From NCBI RefSeq assembly GCF_963668165.1, contig NZ_OY764212.1, positions 186,001 to 250,000 of the forward strand: DNA of 64,000 bases, written 5' to 3'. Numbering within the stretch: the stretch's first letter is position 1; each line of letters begins with the position of its first letter. Origin of the DNA: Marispirochaeta sp. (GTDB lineage: Bacteria; Spirochaetota; Spirochaetia; JC444; Marispirochaetaceae). The notes under the pieces were generated by a model. The model was given only the letters and a program-made list of their open reading frames with translations, was not told the DNA's origin and searched no databases. A program made the translations under genes and the position numbers. Of the stretch, positions 35,931-45,712 are shown piece by piece.

Positions 35931-38375
35931 ATGGCAGTGGAAATTTACGCAGGCAACAAGTACCGGACCATGTTTGACACTGTTCGCGCCCGCTTCCGGG
36001 AAAGAAAATTCTACATTCAGCTGGTAGTTTCCATGCTTTTTCTCGCAATGCTGCCCATTTTTGTAATCAGCGCTTTTTTGTTTATCAATACACAGCGGGC
36101 CTTTGAACGCCAGATCATGGACGCCAATCTCCGTTATCTCCGGCAAACAGAAAACGCCTTCTACATAGTAAAAAACCAGATTGATTCCAGTTTTCTGCAG
36201 CTGATACTGGACAATATCGTAGCTGATTATGAAAGCTATCCAGACGGAAAACGCCTTGAAGCAGAGGCCGAATTGGGGAACCTCGAGAACAGTGAGGAGA
36301 TTTCACTCTATTTTCGGGCCAAGGACCGGGTGTTTAATAAGCTCAGCGGTTTGCGCCTTTCCAACCGTTTTATTCAATCCGTTTATTACTACGATGGAGA
36401 CAAACAGACGGTGTTGACCGACAGCTGGGAAGAGTATGGGATAGATGAGTACTTTGATACAAGCTGGGTTGAATTCCTGCAGGATGATTCGCGATCCGGC
36501 CTTACCTGGAATTCCCGTGTAGCCGGCTTCAGGTACGGTCCGGACCGGAACGTAATTTCTGTTCTGCTGCCATCTTTTAAAGAGAATAACGCCTTTATTG
36601 TCAACCTCGACGCCGATCGATTATACCGGCATATTGTTCAACGCACCTCGACCAGTTCTCTGACCTCCATATTTTTATTTGACAGGAACGGTGATCCGGT
36701 ACTCTACGATGAACAGCTTTTCAGTCGCCGGGAGTTATCCTCCCTGATTGAGTCGGAAGATTTCGTAATTCATGATAACTCCGGAAGCCGCAGTATTCTG
36801 CGCGGAGGATCACTCCTGACTTTTGTTTCGTCTCCCCAGCTTGAGTGGACCTTTGTAAGCAGAACGGATCTGGACAGTCTTTATCAGCATGTACACTCCC
36901 TGCGGAGGGTTTTTCTTGTTGCTACAAGTATTATACTGATCCTGGCCATAACTATCGGGTTCTTTGCAACCCGCCGTCTGTACAATCCAATCTCGCGGCT
37001 TGTCTATCTCGTCGGGGACCTGCGAAAAGACCGAAGCCCGGCGACGGTACCACAACCCTCGCTGCCTCCCAGCTATGGCGAGCTCGATTACATAATCGGC
37101 TGTATTAAAGAATCGGAACAGGCCCGCCGCCGGCTGAGGACAAGTCTGAGTGAAAGCATGCCCGCATATCGGGAAAAGCTGGTACGCTCCCTTATAAAGC
37201 CTAACTCTTTTAATCCTGATCAGCTGCATTCCAGACTGGAATTTGCCTCTATTGAACTATCTCCGGAAAATGTGGCCGCCATGGTTGTTGCTGTTTCAGG
37301 ACGGGAAAAGGACAACGAGAAACCCGAGGAAGATTCCCTGAAACGTCTCTGGATCGCGGATGTTATCCGTTCCTCAATTCGGTCTGTAACAACCGGCGAT
37401 GTTGCTGAAACGGACGACAGCTGGTTTGTTGTTATTGTGAACAGCCAGGGGTCCATGCTGGATATGCTTTTTCATTGCGCGGAAATTATCCAGAGCTCTA
37501 TAACCCGGCGGGTCGAGGCTGACTGTACCATCGGGATCGGGAGCATACAGAGCGATATCGGCGATTTGTATATGTCGTATCAGGAGGCGGTTGAAGCCCT
37601 CAAGCACGGTATGCTTGCCGGGGTGGGAGAGATAGTTCACATCCAGGATATCCGGATTGGCAAGGTGTGGCCGTCGGAACAGTTTGATGATCTGATCAAT
37701 ACCATGAAGGACTTCATTAAAACCGGAGATTCAGAGGCCGCCCGCAAGGTGGTTGAAGATATCTATTCAAAGTTGATTACCCAAAACCGGGAAGTGCCAT
37801 ACCGGGAAGTACAGAAAGTTCTGACCAAGGTTCTGATTGCAATTACCGACAGCATCGATGATGTAGGAGGGGAATGGCGGCAGATATCTCCGGAGAACGA
37901 TGCTCCTTTCGCCACTCTTTCGCGGATATCCGACGGTCGTGAGGTTATTCACTGGTTCTTTGAACTTGTCGACCGTGCGTCGGAGTATATTATGCAGGCC
38001 CGGGATAATCGCAGCTGGTGTTATGCTGATAAGGTGCAGGAGCTGATTGCAAACGACTGCGGAAGAAAAGTCAATCTCCATTGGGTCGCAGCTCAGCTGA
38101 ACCTGAATCCCAGTTATCTTGGACGTATATTCAAGGAGCAGATCGGGATCAATTTTATCGATTACCTTACCCGAGTACGGATAAACAGAAGCAAGGAGCT
38201 GCTCCGGGAAACGGATTTGACCGTGGAGGATGTCGGTAAAGCTGTTGGTTACAGCAACAGTTACTATTTTATAAAGCTGTTCAAGGAACATACCGGGACT
38301 ACTCCGGGAAAGTTTAAAAAGACCGCCATGACCGTTACAGCAGGTCAGACTTCGCAAGACGCTGTAGATTCATGA
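35931..38375 (+). CDS. Membrane-bound AraC-family regulator (YesS-like)
   Basis: An 814-residue single-protein sensor/regulator. TM1 is at about 29-51. A large extracytoplasmic Cache-like domain runs to about 325, TM2 is at about 328-350, and a cytoplasmic region of about 350 residues follows. The C-terminal AraC double helix-turn-helix (about 695-800) has LNLNPSYLGRIF and GKAVGYSNSYYFIKLF. This is the YesS/Btr type that senses glycans or oligosaccharides. It is divergent from the SBP/MalFG/GH3 operon, its most likely target. Confidence 0.87.
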   Translation: MAVEIYAGNKYRTMFDTVRARFRERKFYIQLVVSMLFLAMLPIFVISAFLFINTQRAFERQIMDANLRYLRQTENAFYIVKNQIDSSFLQLILDNIVADYESYPDGKRLEAEAELGNLENSEEISLYFRAKDRVFNKLSGLRLSNRFIQSVYYYDGDKQTVLTDSWEEYGIDEYFDTSWVEFLQDDSRSGLTWNSRVAGFRYGPDRNVISVLLPSFKENNAFIVNLDADRLYRHIVQRTSTSSLTSIFLFDRNGDPVLYDEQLFSRRELSSLIESEDFVIHDNSGSRSILRGGSLLTFVSSPQLEWTFVSRTDLDSLYQHVHSLRRVFLVATSIILILAITIGFFATRRLYNPISRLVYLVGDLRKDRSPATVPQPSLPPSYGELDYIIGCIKESEQARRRLRTSLSESMPAYREKLVRSLIKPNSFNPDQLHSRLEFASIELSPENVAAMVVAVSGREKDNEKPEEDSLKRLWIADVIRSSIRSVTTGDVAETDDSWFVVIVNSQGSMLDMLFHCAEIIQSSITRRVEADCTIGIGSIQSDIGDLYMSYQEAVEALKHGMLAGVGEIVHIQDIRIGKVWPSEQFDDLINTMKDFIKTGDSEAARKVVEDIYSKLITQNREVPYREVQKVLTKVLIAITDSIDDVGGEWRQISPENDAPFATLSRISDGREVIHWFFELVDRASEYIMQARDNRSWCYADKVQELIANDCGRKVNLHWVAAQLNLNPSYLGRIFKEQIGINFIDYLTRVRINRSKELLRETDLTVEDVGKAVGYSNSYYFIKLFKEHTGTTPGKFKKTAMTVTAGQTSQDAVDS

Positions 38376-38399
38376 GACATCCTATCCTGACCAGGCATT

Positions 38400-38429
38400 T
38401 TGACCGTCTGTATTAGAATACCGTATACT
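38400..38429 (+). promoter_or_regulatory. Promoter of the cupin-AraC regulator
   Basis: TTGACC at 38400-38405, an 18-base spacer and TATACT at 38424-38429. The start codon at 38438 is 8 bases after the -10 box and no Shine-Dalgarno sequence is present, so the mRNA is probably leaderless. Confidence 0.65.
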
Positions 38430-38437
38430 GTCTGTTT

Positions 38438-39304
38438 ATGATAGAAAGACCCTGGTATCAAAAAAGAAATTTCGACCCTGGTTTCCCGTTCAGCATCTGG
38501 CAGACCTCCATGACCAGAGGTTTTTCCCTTCACTGGCATGAGCTGGTGGAGATTGTCTATGTCTTGGGCGGTGAAATGCATATAGCCCTTGAGGGGCAGG
38601 ATTACACCGCACATAAAGGGGACATAATCATTATTAACTCGGGGCTGGTTCATGGGTACTCGAGTACCGGTCCGGGATCAGATAATTCTTTTTTTATTAT
38701 CCAGTTCGGTCTTGAACTCTTTGATCAGGCCCATATTGATTTGCGAAACAGGGTTTTTCAGCGTCTTGTTTTAGGAAAACTGTCGTTCTCACGCAACAGC
38801 GAGGGGAATGAGATCCACCACCGTTTAGCAGATTCCATCTTTACCATGAACCAGGAGTTTTGCGAGAGAAAGGAGGGCTTCCACCTGGCAATAAAAGCCC
38901 GCCTGTACGATATGGCCCTGACCCTGCTGCGGGATGTTCCTGCCAGACAGGTCTCGGATAGTGAGCTGATTCGACGGAAAATGCGTAACCAGGTCCTGGA
39001 TAAAATATTCAGCTTTATTCACGAGAACTTTAATCATGACATACGACTGGAAGAGGCTGCCGAGGCCGTACATTTGAGCAAGTTCTACTTTTCCCGATTC
39101 TTTAAAAGTCAGACCGGCCAGACCTTCCACTCATATTTGTCCCGGGTTCGCATCAGCCACGCCGAAGAGCTCCTTGCGGATACAGATATTCCTGTAACCG
39201 AGCTTGCGTATCAGAGCGGTTTTGCCAGCATCAAAACCTTTAACCGGCAGTTCCGGACAATTACAGGCACGTCCCCGTCACGGTATCGGGCGGGGGAAAG
39301 ATAA
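38438..39304 (+). CDS. AraC-family regulator with N-terminal cupin domain
   Basis: A 288-residue regulator. An N-terminal AraC_binding cupin (about 20-110: LHWHELVEIVYVLGGE, HKGDIIIINSGLVHGY) would bind a sugar. The C-terminal double helix-turn-helix (about 190-285) has EAVHLSKFYFSRFF and QSGFASIKTFNRQF. It lies just upstream of the ThuA/oxidoreductase/GH43 genes, its likely targets. The start rests on the promoter position because no ribosome-binding site is seen. Confidence 0.88.
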   Translation: MIERPWYQKRNFDPGFPFSIWQTSMTRGFSLHWHELVEIVYVLGGEMHIALEGQDYTAHKGDIIIINSGLVHGYSSTGPGSDNSFFIIQFGLELFDQAHIDLRNRVFQRLVLGKLSFSRNSEGNEIHHRLADSIFTMNQEFCERKEGFHLAIKARLYDMALTLLRDVPARQVSDSELIRRKMRNQVLDKIFSFIHENFNHDIRLEEAAEAVHLSKFYFSRFFKSQTGQTFHSYLSRVRISHAEELLADTDIPVTELAYQSGFASIKTFNRQFRTITGTSPSRYRAGER

Positions 39305-39398
39305 GAGCAATATTTGAGGTGTTCTCGGCAAAAAATGGCGAGCGTGCAGAAAAAAAAGGTCCTATAATCCCCCCAAGCATGAGTAAAGGATACCCACT

Positions 39399-40121
39399 AT
39401 GAAACGAAAAGCTTTAATACTCTGGGGCGGATGGTCAGGGCACGAACCGGAACTTGTATCCCAACGTTTCAGTAAATTCCTGGAAGAAGAGAATTTCTCC
39501 GTTGATGTTGAAACATCTCTCGATGTACTGACCGACAGACAGCGGCTTTTTAACCTGGATCTGTTTGTCCCAATCTGGACTATGGGAGAAATGGCCAAAG
39601 GTGATGCTGATCATCTGTTGGAAGCTATTGGATCGGGAGTTGGAATCGCCGGCTGCCACGGCGGAATGTGCGATGCCTTCAGGTCTAATGTGGCGTGGCA
39701 ATTTATGACTGGCGGAAACTGGGTCAGTCATCCCGGGGGCGACGGCGTTCCCTACAAGGTCAACATACTCAATGCCTCCAGTCCCCTGACAGTGGGCATT
39801 GAGGATTTTACGGTGGAGTCTGAACAGTACTATCTGCATGTTGATCCGGCTGTTGAGGTCCTGGCAACAACCAGGTTTCCTGCTGTTCACTGGTACCATA
39901 GTTCAAACCGTGAAGTCGATGTACCGGTGGTCTGGACAAAGCGCTGGGGTCATGGCCGGGTGTATTACAATTCCCTTGGTCACCATGACGATATTTTCGA
40001 TATTCCTGAAACCTGGGAACTCATGAAGCGGGGCCTGCTCTGGGCCGCTGAAAGCAAGAGGATCGCGGTGGAGCAGGGACTGACTGCTGAAGAGTTTAAA
40101 TCTGAAAGGAAGATGTTCTAA
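39399..40121 (+). CDS. ThuA-like domain protein
   Basis: A 240-residue protein of the ThuA (trehalose utilisation) family, a glutamine-amidotransferase-like fold. ILWGGWSGHEP, IAGCHGGMCDAF (about 83-94) and HPGGDGVPYKV are typical. A true catalytic cysteine triad is usually not conserved in this family, and the reaction is poorly defined. Such genes often pair with Gfo/Idh/MocA oxidoreductases in sugar loci, as here: its stop shares one base with the next start. A TATAAT at 39363-39368 may be its -10 box. Confidence 0.85.
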   Translation: MKRKALILWGGWSGHEPELVSQRFSKFLEEENFSVDVETSLDVLTDRQRLFNLDLFVPIWTMGEMAKGDADHLLEAIGSGVGIAGCHGGMCDAFRSNVAWQFMTGGNWVSHPGGDGVPYKVNILNASSPLTVGIEDFTVESEQYYLHVDPAVEVLATTRFPAVHWYHSSNREVDVPVVWTKRWGHGRVYYNSLGHHDDIFDIPETWELMKRGLLWAAESKRIAVEQGLTAEEFKSERKMF

Positions 40122-41206
40122 TGGGGAAAATCGGCGTCGGTATTGTTGGTGTAGGAAAAATCAGCGGAATCTATCTTCAGAATCTAACAACTATCTTCTC
40201 GGACAAGGTCTCTGTTGTCGCTGTATCCGATCTTATTCAGGAACGCGCTGCTGAAGCGGCGCAGGAGTACGGGATTCCTGAGGCTGTGTCTGTGGATGAG
40301 CTGATGGCGAGCCCGGATGTTGAAATAGTTCTTAATCTGACCACTCCGGATTCCCATTTTGATATTTGCCTGCGGGCAGTGGAGGCGGGAAAACACGTAT
40401 ATGTAGAAAAGCCTCTCTGTATTGCCAGAGACGACGCGACCAAACTGCTGCGGACAGCCGCCGAGAAAAAAGTCCGCATCGGCGGTGCCCCGGACACATT
40501 TTTAGGCGCCGGTATTCAGACCAGCCGCAAAATAATAGACGACGGCTGGATTGGTACTCCCATTGGCGCGGCTGCCTTTATGATGAACCACGGGCACGAG
40601 CACTGGCATCCGGCACCTGAGTTCTACTATAAACCGGGGGCAGGCCCTATGTTTGATATGGGACCCTATTATCTTACAGCGCTTGTCAATCTTCTTGGTC
40701 CTGTAAAGAGTTTGTGTGGTTCGGTCAAGAAATCCTTCGACGAACGGACAATCAGCAGCGAACCCTTAAAGGGCAATAAAATCCAGGTTGAGGTTCCGAC
40801 CCACGTGGTGGGAATCATGAACTTCGCCAGCGGAGTAATCGGTACAATTGTAACCAGCTTTGATGTCTGGTCCCATTCCATGCCCTGGATCGAGGTTTAC
40901 GGAACCGAAGGTACGCTTCGGGTGCCGGATCCCAACACCTTCGGCGGTCCGGTGCTGCTGAAACGCTTTCGGTCAGAAGAGTGGAGCGAGATTCCCCTCT
41001 ATTATCCCTATCAGGAGAACAGCCGCGGTCTTGGCGTCGCCGAGATGGCTGAAGCCATCGAAGCCGGCAGACCCCACCGGGTCTCCGGCGAACTGACCAA
41101 TCACATTCTCGAACTCATGCATGGATTCCATGACGCGGCAGCGTCGAAGGGCAGCTATTCGGTAACCAGCACCTGCAGCCGGCCGGAGGCCATGGTGAGC
41201 GGGTAA
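40121..41206 (+). CDS. Gfo/Idh/MocA-family oxidoreductase
   Basis: A 361-residue NAD(P)-dependent dehydrogenase. The N-terminal Rossmann fold starts VGIVGVGKISGIYLQN. The catalytic-lysine motif HVYVEKPLCIARDD lies near residue 92-105. The C-terminal domain has FDMGPYYLTALVNLLGP, a family signature. It likely acts on a sugar or sugar-acid released by the neighbouring hydrolases. Coupled to the ThuA-like gene, and 62 bases before GH43. Confidence 0.9.
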   Translation: MGKIGVGIVGVGKISGIYLQNLTTIFSDKVSVVAVSDLIQERAAEAAQEYGIPEAVSVDELMASPDVEIVLNLTTPDSHFDICLRAVEAGKHVYVEKPLCIARDDATKLLRTAAEKKVRIGGAPDTFLGAGIQTSRKIIDDGWIGTPIGAAAFMMNHGHEHWHPAPEFYYKPGAGPMFDMGPYYLTALVNLLGPVKSLCGSVKKSFDERTISSEPLKGNKIQVEVPTHVVGIMNFASGVIGTIVTSFDVWSHSMPWIEVYGTEGTLRVPDPNTFGGPVLLKRFRSEEWSEIPLYYPYQENSRGLGVAEMAEAIEAGRPHRVSGELTNHILELMHGFHDAAASKGSYSVTSTCSRPEAMVSG

Positions 41207-41268
41207 TCAACGGCCTGTCTGCGGGAGCCGTTAAGGGATAGTCCCAGACAAGGAAAAGGAGTATCACA

Positions 41269-42870
41269 ATGATTCAAAACCCGATTTTACCAGGTTTCCA
41301 CCCGGATCCTTCAATTCTTCGTGTCGGCTATGACTACTATATTGCCACCTCGACTTTTGAGTGGTTTCCCGGGGTGGAGATCCGCCATTCCAGAGACCTG
41401 AAGCACTGGGAACTGATAGGACGGCCTCTGGACAGGCGCAGTCAGATAGATATGTCGGGAAACCCCGACTCCGGCGGTGTGTGGGCCCCGGACATTTCCT
41501 TCCACCATGGAACCTATTATCTTGTGTACACCGACGTAAAGCATCACAGCGGAATCTTTCGGGATACCCACAACTATCTGGTAACAGCACCATCCATTAC
41601 CGGCCCCTGGTCGGAACCGTTCTACCTGAATTCAACAGGATTCGATCCGTCCCTCTTTTTCGATGACGATGGTAAGACATACCTGCTGAATATGACCAAC
41701 GATTGCAGACCGTGGAATAACCGCTTTTCAGGGATTTCTCTTCAGGAGTTCTCATTACAGAATATGAAACTCACCGGTAGGCAGCAGATAATTTTTCCTG
41801 GAACCGAACTCGGATTCACCGAAGGACCGCATCTGTACAGGCTTAACGGATATTATTATCTGATGACCGCAGAAGGGGGGACCAGTTACAATCATGCAGT
41901 AAGCATGGCACGGTCCGCATCAATCCGCGGCCCCTATGAAGTGGATCCCGAGAACCCGGTTTTAAGCTCCAGGGATAATCCTGAACTTGAATTGCAGCGG
42001 GCAGGGCATGCCGATATCGTGCAGACACAGAACGGGGACTGGTATATGGTCCACCTGTGCGGCAGACCCCTGCCGGGGACGAAAAACTGTATTCTCGGCC
42101 GGGAAACAGCCATCCAGAAGGTTGTCTGGAACAAAAGCGGCTGGCTTCGGCTTGCGGAAGGGGGCAGGGTTCCCCGGGTAGAGGTGGAAGAAACAGGACT
42201 TCCTGAGTGGATACCGGATGCAACGGAACCGGACCGGGATGATTTTGATTCGCCTGCTATAGGCAGCAGGTACCAGACCCTGCGGGTCCCCCTTGGTGAC
42301 GGTATAGTGAGTCTTACAGAGCGTCCCGGGTATCTTCGTTTACGGGGACAGGAATCTCTGAGTTCACTTTTTCGGCAGAGCCTTATTGCATGTCGTATAC
42401 GTGACTTCAATTGTTTAGCGGAAACTCTTGTTGAATACTCTCCGTATTCTTTTCGTCAGATGGCCGGGCTTATCTGTTATTACGACACAATGCGGTATCA
42501 CTATCTGTATATTACCCATTCTGAGAGCGCAGGAAGGATCCTGTCAATTCAGTCCTGCGAAGGCGGCACATACCGTTTTCCCTTGCGGGAATCGAAAGCA
42601 TCCGAAGGCTTTATAGGTATACCCGGGGAGGGGCCTGTCGGGCTGCGTGTGGAGATCGACGGGGAATCCCTCCGCTTCTTTTACCGCCATGATTCTGACA
42701 GCTGGCAGAACATAGGTCCGATCCTGGACTCCAGGGTCCTCTCTGATGAATATATGCAGAGAAACAGCTTTACCGGCTCGTTTGCCGGAGTATGCTGTCA
42801 GGACCTTTCAGGTGAGCTTCTCCATGCCGACTTTGATTATTTTGAATACCGGAGGACAAAACAGGATTGA
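41269..42870 (+). CDS. Glycoside hydrolase family 43 (beta-xylosidase/arabinosidase)
   Basis: A 533-residue cytosolic enzyme with the five-bladed propeller followed by a C-terminal beta-sandwich (from about 320), the layout of GH43 xylosidases of XynB type (GH43_11). The catalytic base is D13 (FHPDPS), the pKa-tuning Asp is D127 (GFDPSLF) and the acid is E185 (GFTEGPHLY). It would release xylose or arabinose from short oligosaccharides. AAAGGAG precedes the start. It ends the ThuA/oxidoreductase/GH43 unit, with a terminator after it. Confidence 0.93.
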   Translation: MIQNPILPGFHPDPSILRVGYDYYIATSTFEWFPGVEIRHSRDLKHWELIGRPLDRRSQIDMSGNPDSGGVWAPDISFHHGTYYLVYTDVKHHSGIFRDTHNYLVTAPSITGPWSEPFYLNSTGFDPSLFFDDDGKTYLLNMTNDCRPWNNRFSGISLQEFSLQNMKLTGRQQIIFPGTELGFTEGPHLYRLNGYYYLMTAEGGTSYNHAVSMARSASIRGPYEVDPENPVLSSRDNPELELQRAGHADIVQTQNGDWYMVHLCGRPLPGTKNCILGRETAIQKVVWNKSGWLRLAEGGRVPRVEVEETGLPEWIPDATEPDRDDFDSPAIGSRYQTLRVPLGDGIVSLTERPGYLRLRGQESLSSLFRQSLIACRIRDFNCLAETLVEYSPYSFRQMAGLICYYDTMRYHYLYITHSESAGRILSIQSCEGGTYRFPLRESKASEGFIGIPGEGPVGLRVEIDGESLRFFYRHDSDSWQNIGPILDSRVLSDEYMQRNSFTGSFAGVCCQDLSGELLHADFDYFEYRRTKQD

Positions 42871-42915
42871 TTACTTGTTGATCTAATCGTATACTTCTTA
42901 TGTTACCTGTAAAAG

Positions 42916-42966
42916 AAAAAAATGGGGATTATGATTCTTTTTTAAGGATCGTATCCCCATTTTTCT
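42916..42966. terminator. Terminator after the GH43 gene
   Basis: AATGGGGAT (42921-42929) and ATCCCCAT (42953-42960), flanked by A-run and T-run, form an imperfect long hairpin ending in CCCCATTTTTC. It can act on both strands. Confidence 0.75.
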
Positions 42967-42995
42967 TTGTTTTTACCCGGGGTGAATAAAAACGC

Positions 42996-43025
42996 TTGTG
43001 GTTTTTATGGTATATCTGATATATT
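42996..43025 (+). promoter_or_regulatory. Promoter/operator of the first GntR regulator
   Basis: TTGTGG (42996-43001) and TATATT (43020-43025) with an 18-base spacer are a plausible promoter. Within the spacer lies a perfect dyad, TATATCTGATATA (43011-43023). It resembles the GATATATC sites in front of the two downstream operons, which suggests autorepression. Confidence 0.5.
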
Positions 43026-43076
43026 ATTATAGATTCTACAAGGGCGGAATGATATAATTCCCGATGGAGCAATGCA

Positions 43077-43724
43077 ATGTTGGTAGAAGTAGAAGATGAT
43101 TTCAGGAGTTCATCGGACAAGGCCTACGAAAAGATATTTGACCTGATTCTTACGGGACAATTGAAACCCGGAGAAAAACTTATACGCCGCAAGCTTGCTG
43201 AAAAGACAGGTGTCAGCACCATCCCGGTAATGGAAGCCCTTTTGCGGCTGGAAGCCCTCGGTATTGTGGAGTCCATACCATACCGCGGGTCCAGGGTTGT
43301 TCCGATAACTAAGGAGAAGGTACGGGACTGGTACGCCCTGAGGGAAGCGATAGAATGTCAGGTGGTGAGGATTATCTCAAGAACCCTGACGGATGACGAA
43401 ATTGAAGGTCTGGAAAAACTGGCTGTACAGCTTGATACCATGGAACAGGCTGGAGATACAGAAAGTGAACAGTTCTGGGAGCTGCATTTTGAAATGCATA
43501 TGATTATGGCCAAAAAAACCGGACATCAATCCCTCATAGATTCGCTTCACCGGATAAACCTGTTCCGTCTGCTGCAGCGGGCCCAGTACAGTGCCACGGA
43601 GCATAAAAATCAGATACCCCAGGACAACCACCACTGTCTTATAGATGCCCTGAGAACCAGGGATCCGCTGATTGCGGAAGAGGCTATGCGTGAACATATC
43701 TATCACAGCGGCATTCTCGCCTGA
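43077..43724 (+). CDS. GntR-family regulator, FCD subfamily
   Basis: A 215-residue regulator. The winged helix (about 14-78) reads KIFDLILTGQLKPGEKLIRR and KLAEKTGVSTIPVMEALLRLE. The all-helical FCD effector domain (about 85-210) ends with EEAMREHIYHSGIL; such domains bind sugar acids or organic acids. The gene lies directly upstream of two operons that share an operator-like sequence close to the dyad in its own promoter, so it is the likely repressor of the DUF4038/HMG-CoA-lyase locus. Confidence 0.9.
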   Translation: MLVEVEDDFRSSSDKAYEKIFDLILTGQLKPGEKLIRRKLAEKTGVSTIPVMEALLRLEALGIVESIPYRGSRVVPITKEKVRDWYALREAIECQVVRIISRTLTDDEIEGLEKLAVQLDTMEQAGDTESEQFWELHFEMHMIMAKKTGHQSLIDSLHRINLFRLLQRAQYSATEHKNQIPQDNHHCLIDALRTRDPLIAEEAMREHIYHSGILA

Positions 43725-43768
43725 TTAACGAAGGTACAACCTATATCCTCGCTTTTTTCCAATTTTCC

Positions 43769-43797
43769 TTGACAGCTGAAAACTCGGGATTTAAAAT
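43769..43797 (+). promoter_or_regulatory. Promoter of the first DUF5060/DUF4038 gene
   Basis: TTGACA (43769-43774), a 17-base spacer and TAAAAT (43792-43797), followed at once by the shared operator. Confidence 0.75.
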
Positions 43798-43825
43798 GAT
43801 ATATCGTATATACCAACTATATTAT
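43798..43825 (+). promoter_or_regulatory. Shared operator, copy A
   Basis: GATATATCGTATATAC begins right after the -10 box and is followed by CAACTATATTAT. Copy B at 45901 has the same order and spacing, with only two or three changed bases over about 28. This conservation next to identical promoter geometry marks a common regulator, probably the GntR protein encoded upstream. Confidence 0.6.
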
Positions 43826-43943
43826 TGGTTTCTGCTTATGGTGAAAATTGCAGAGCAATATAAGTTGATACCCGAATGTCGTTCTAAAAAAGTTCAAACA
43901 AAAAACCGGAAAAACCCGGTTTGGATGAATGGAGAGGAAAAGC

Positions 43944-45704
43944 ATGCCGCAGATTCACGTTTGGGAGCGCCACGAAATCGTTCTTAAGGCAGAAAATGCC
44001 TATGAAAATCCCTACATGGAGGTGGACGTAGGCGTCCACTTGCGTGGGCCCGGTTTTAATAAACGGGTTTACGGATTCTGGAATGGAGGATCTACCTTTA
44101 TTATTCGCTTGACCGCGACAAAGCCCGGAAAATGGAGCTGGGAGAGCTTTGCCGGTGTTGATGATCCTGGTCTGAACGGTAAAACCGGATCCTATACGGC
44201 AGTGGAGTGGACTGAAGAGGAGAAGCAGGAGAATGTATGCAGGCGAGGCTTTCCCCGGCCGACAGCCAGTAAACATGCCTTTGAAATGCCTGACGGCACA
44301 CCGTTTTTCTGGCTGGCTGATATGTGGCTGGCTGCAGCAACGAACCATTACCCCTGGCAGGATGAAGATACGGAATACCCGATTGGTCCTGAAGTAGGTT
44401 TCAAGGACATGATCCGGTATCGGCGCAAGCAGGGGTACAACGGAATTACCCTTATAGCCTGCTTTCCTGCCTGGTCCATAGACCGGCTTCCTGCCTGGGC
44501 TTATATGGAAGACGGACGTGTTATACGGCATTCCTGGATGGAACACGGTAATAATCTTGAGCCCGACGGCAGTAAGTGCCGCAGTACGAATATGCATAAC
44601 GAAGGCGGACGTCCATTCGAGTTTCCAGGACCGGTTCCGGGATACGAAGACATTGTTCCTGACATGACAAAGATAAATCCGGAGTACTTTAAGTATCTGG
44701 ACAAAAGAATCGACTACTGCAACGCTAACGGAATTATTCCTTTCCTTGAGTTGTGGCGCAGGGATTTCAGCGAGGTCTGGTCAAAATACTGCGGCTGGCC
44801 CGAGACCTATATAAAGTACACCGCCTATATATATGCCCGCTACCATGCGAATAATGTTTTTCTCAGTCCTATTCATATGGACACACCGGAAGACTCCATT
44901 CCACCCCGGGAATACAATAAACCAATCCGCATGTACTTCGCCCAGTATGGTCGGCCGCCTTTTGGCACAATGATCAGCACCAATGCAGCACCTTCAACCT
45001 TAGTCAACTATGGTAATGTGGAATGGATTGATTTTCACCAGATAGGCAACAAGTGGCGGGAACATGTCAGCTACTGGTATCTTAAGGAGCTGTACTGGAA
45101 CAAGCCGGCTTGTCCTGCGCTAAATGGAGAGCCTTACACCCCGGGATTCCCGCCGGAAACTGATCTGGAAATGTTCAGCGAAGAAGCCTACAGGAACACG
45201 CGTTCCGGCATGTATGGGAGCATTCTCAGCGGCGGTCAGTCGGGGTATGTGCATGAGCTGCAGGCAATGTACGACGGCTGCCGCAGTCCGAAAGCAATAT
45301 ACCGGATGTGGGATGTTTTTGAAATCGCGACAAGTGATCAGGCTGTGTATCTCAAAAACTTTGTTATGAGTCTGAATGGGAGGCATGTGGAACTGATTCC
45401 GGATAGTGAATGCATCATTCCCAACAAGAGCGGAGACGAGTTCGGCTGGACTGGCTGGGCATACTGTGCGTATACCCCGGATCGGGATATTGTTCTTGCC
45501 TACTTTGAAGAGGGCACACCCCGAAAGGGCAACCTGTTCCGTGGGGGAGCCTACGGCTTTCGGTACAAACTGGTTTGGTATAACCCGCGGACCGGTGAAT
45601 GGCTTGATCGCGATGAAACAGTCGAGCCGGATGTTCGAGGCGTTCTGGAAGTACCGGAAATCCCGGATAACAGCGACTGGGCTTTAAAGATGGAACTTGT
45701 ATAA
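43944..45704 (+). CDS. DUF5060/DUF4038 glycosidase-like protein, copy 1
   Basis: A 586-residue cytosolic protein. The N-terminal beta-sandwich DUF5060 (about 1-85: VWERHEIVLKAENAYENPY and YGFWNGGSTFIIR) precedes a DUF4038-type TIM barrel, related to the apiosidase GH140 group. It has PFFWLADMWLAAA, RYRRKQGYNGI, FLELWRRDFSEVW and LNGEPYTPGF; the last Glu is a candidate nucleophile (inference). The start at 43944 is preferred because GAGAGG lies 8 bases upstream. It lacks a signal peptide, so it should act on imported oligosaccharides. It is about half identical to the gene at 49230 by eye. Confidence 0.82.
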   Translation: MPQIHVWERHEIVLKAENAYENPYMEVDVGVHLRGPGFNKRVYGFWNGGSTFIIRLTATKPGKWSWESFAGVDDPGLNGKTGSYTAVEWTEEEKQENVCRRGFPRPTASKHAFEMPDGTPFFWLADMWLAAATNHYPWQDEDTEYPIGPEVGFKDMIRYRRKQGYNGITLIACFPAWSIDRLPAWAYMEDGRVIRHSWMEHGNNLEPDGSKCRSTNMHNEGGRPFEFPGPVPGYEDIVPDMTKINPEYFKYLDKRIDYCNANGIIPFLELWRRDFSEVWSKYCGWPETYIKYTAYIYARYHANNVFLSPIHMDTPEDSIPPREYNKPIRMYFAQYGRPPFGTMISTNAAPSTLVNYGNVEWIDFHQIGNKWREHVSYWYLKELYWNKPACPALNGEPYTPGFPPETDLEMFSEEAYRNTRSGMYGSILSGGQSGYVHELQAMYDGCRSPKAIYRMWDVFEIATSDQAVYLKNFVMSLNGRHVELIPDSECIIPNKSGDEFGWTGWAYCAYTPDRDIVLAYFEEGTPRKGNLFRGGAYGFRYKLVWYNPRTGEWLDRDETVEPDVRGVLEVPEIPDNSDWALKMELV

Positions 45705-45712
45705 AGAATTAT

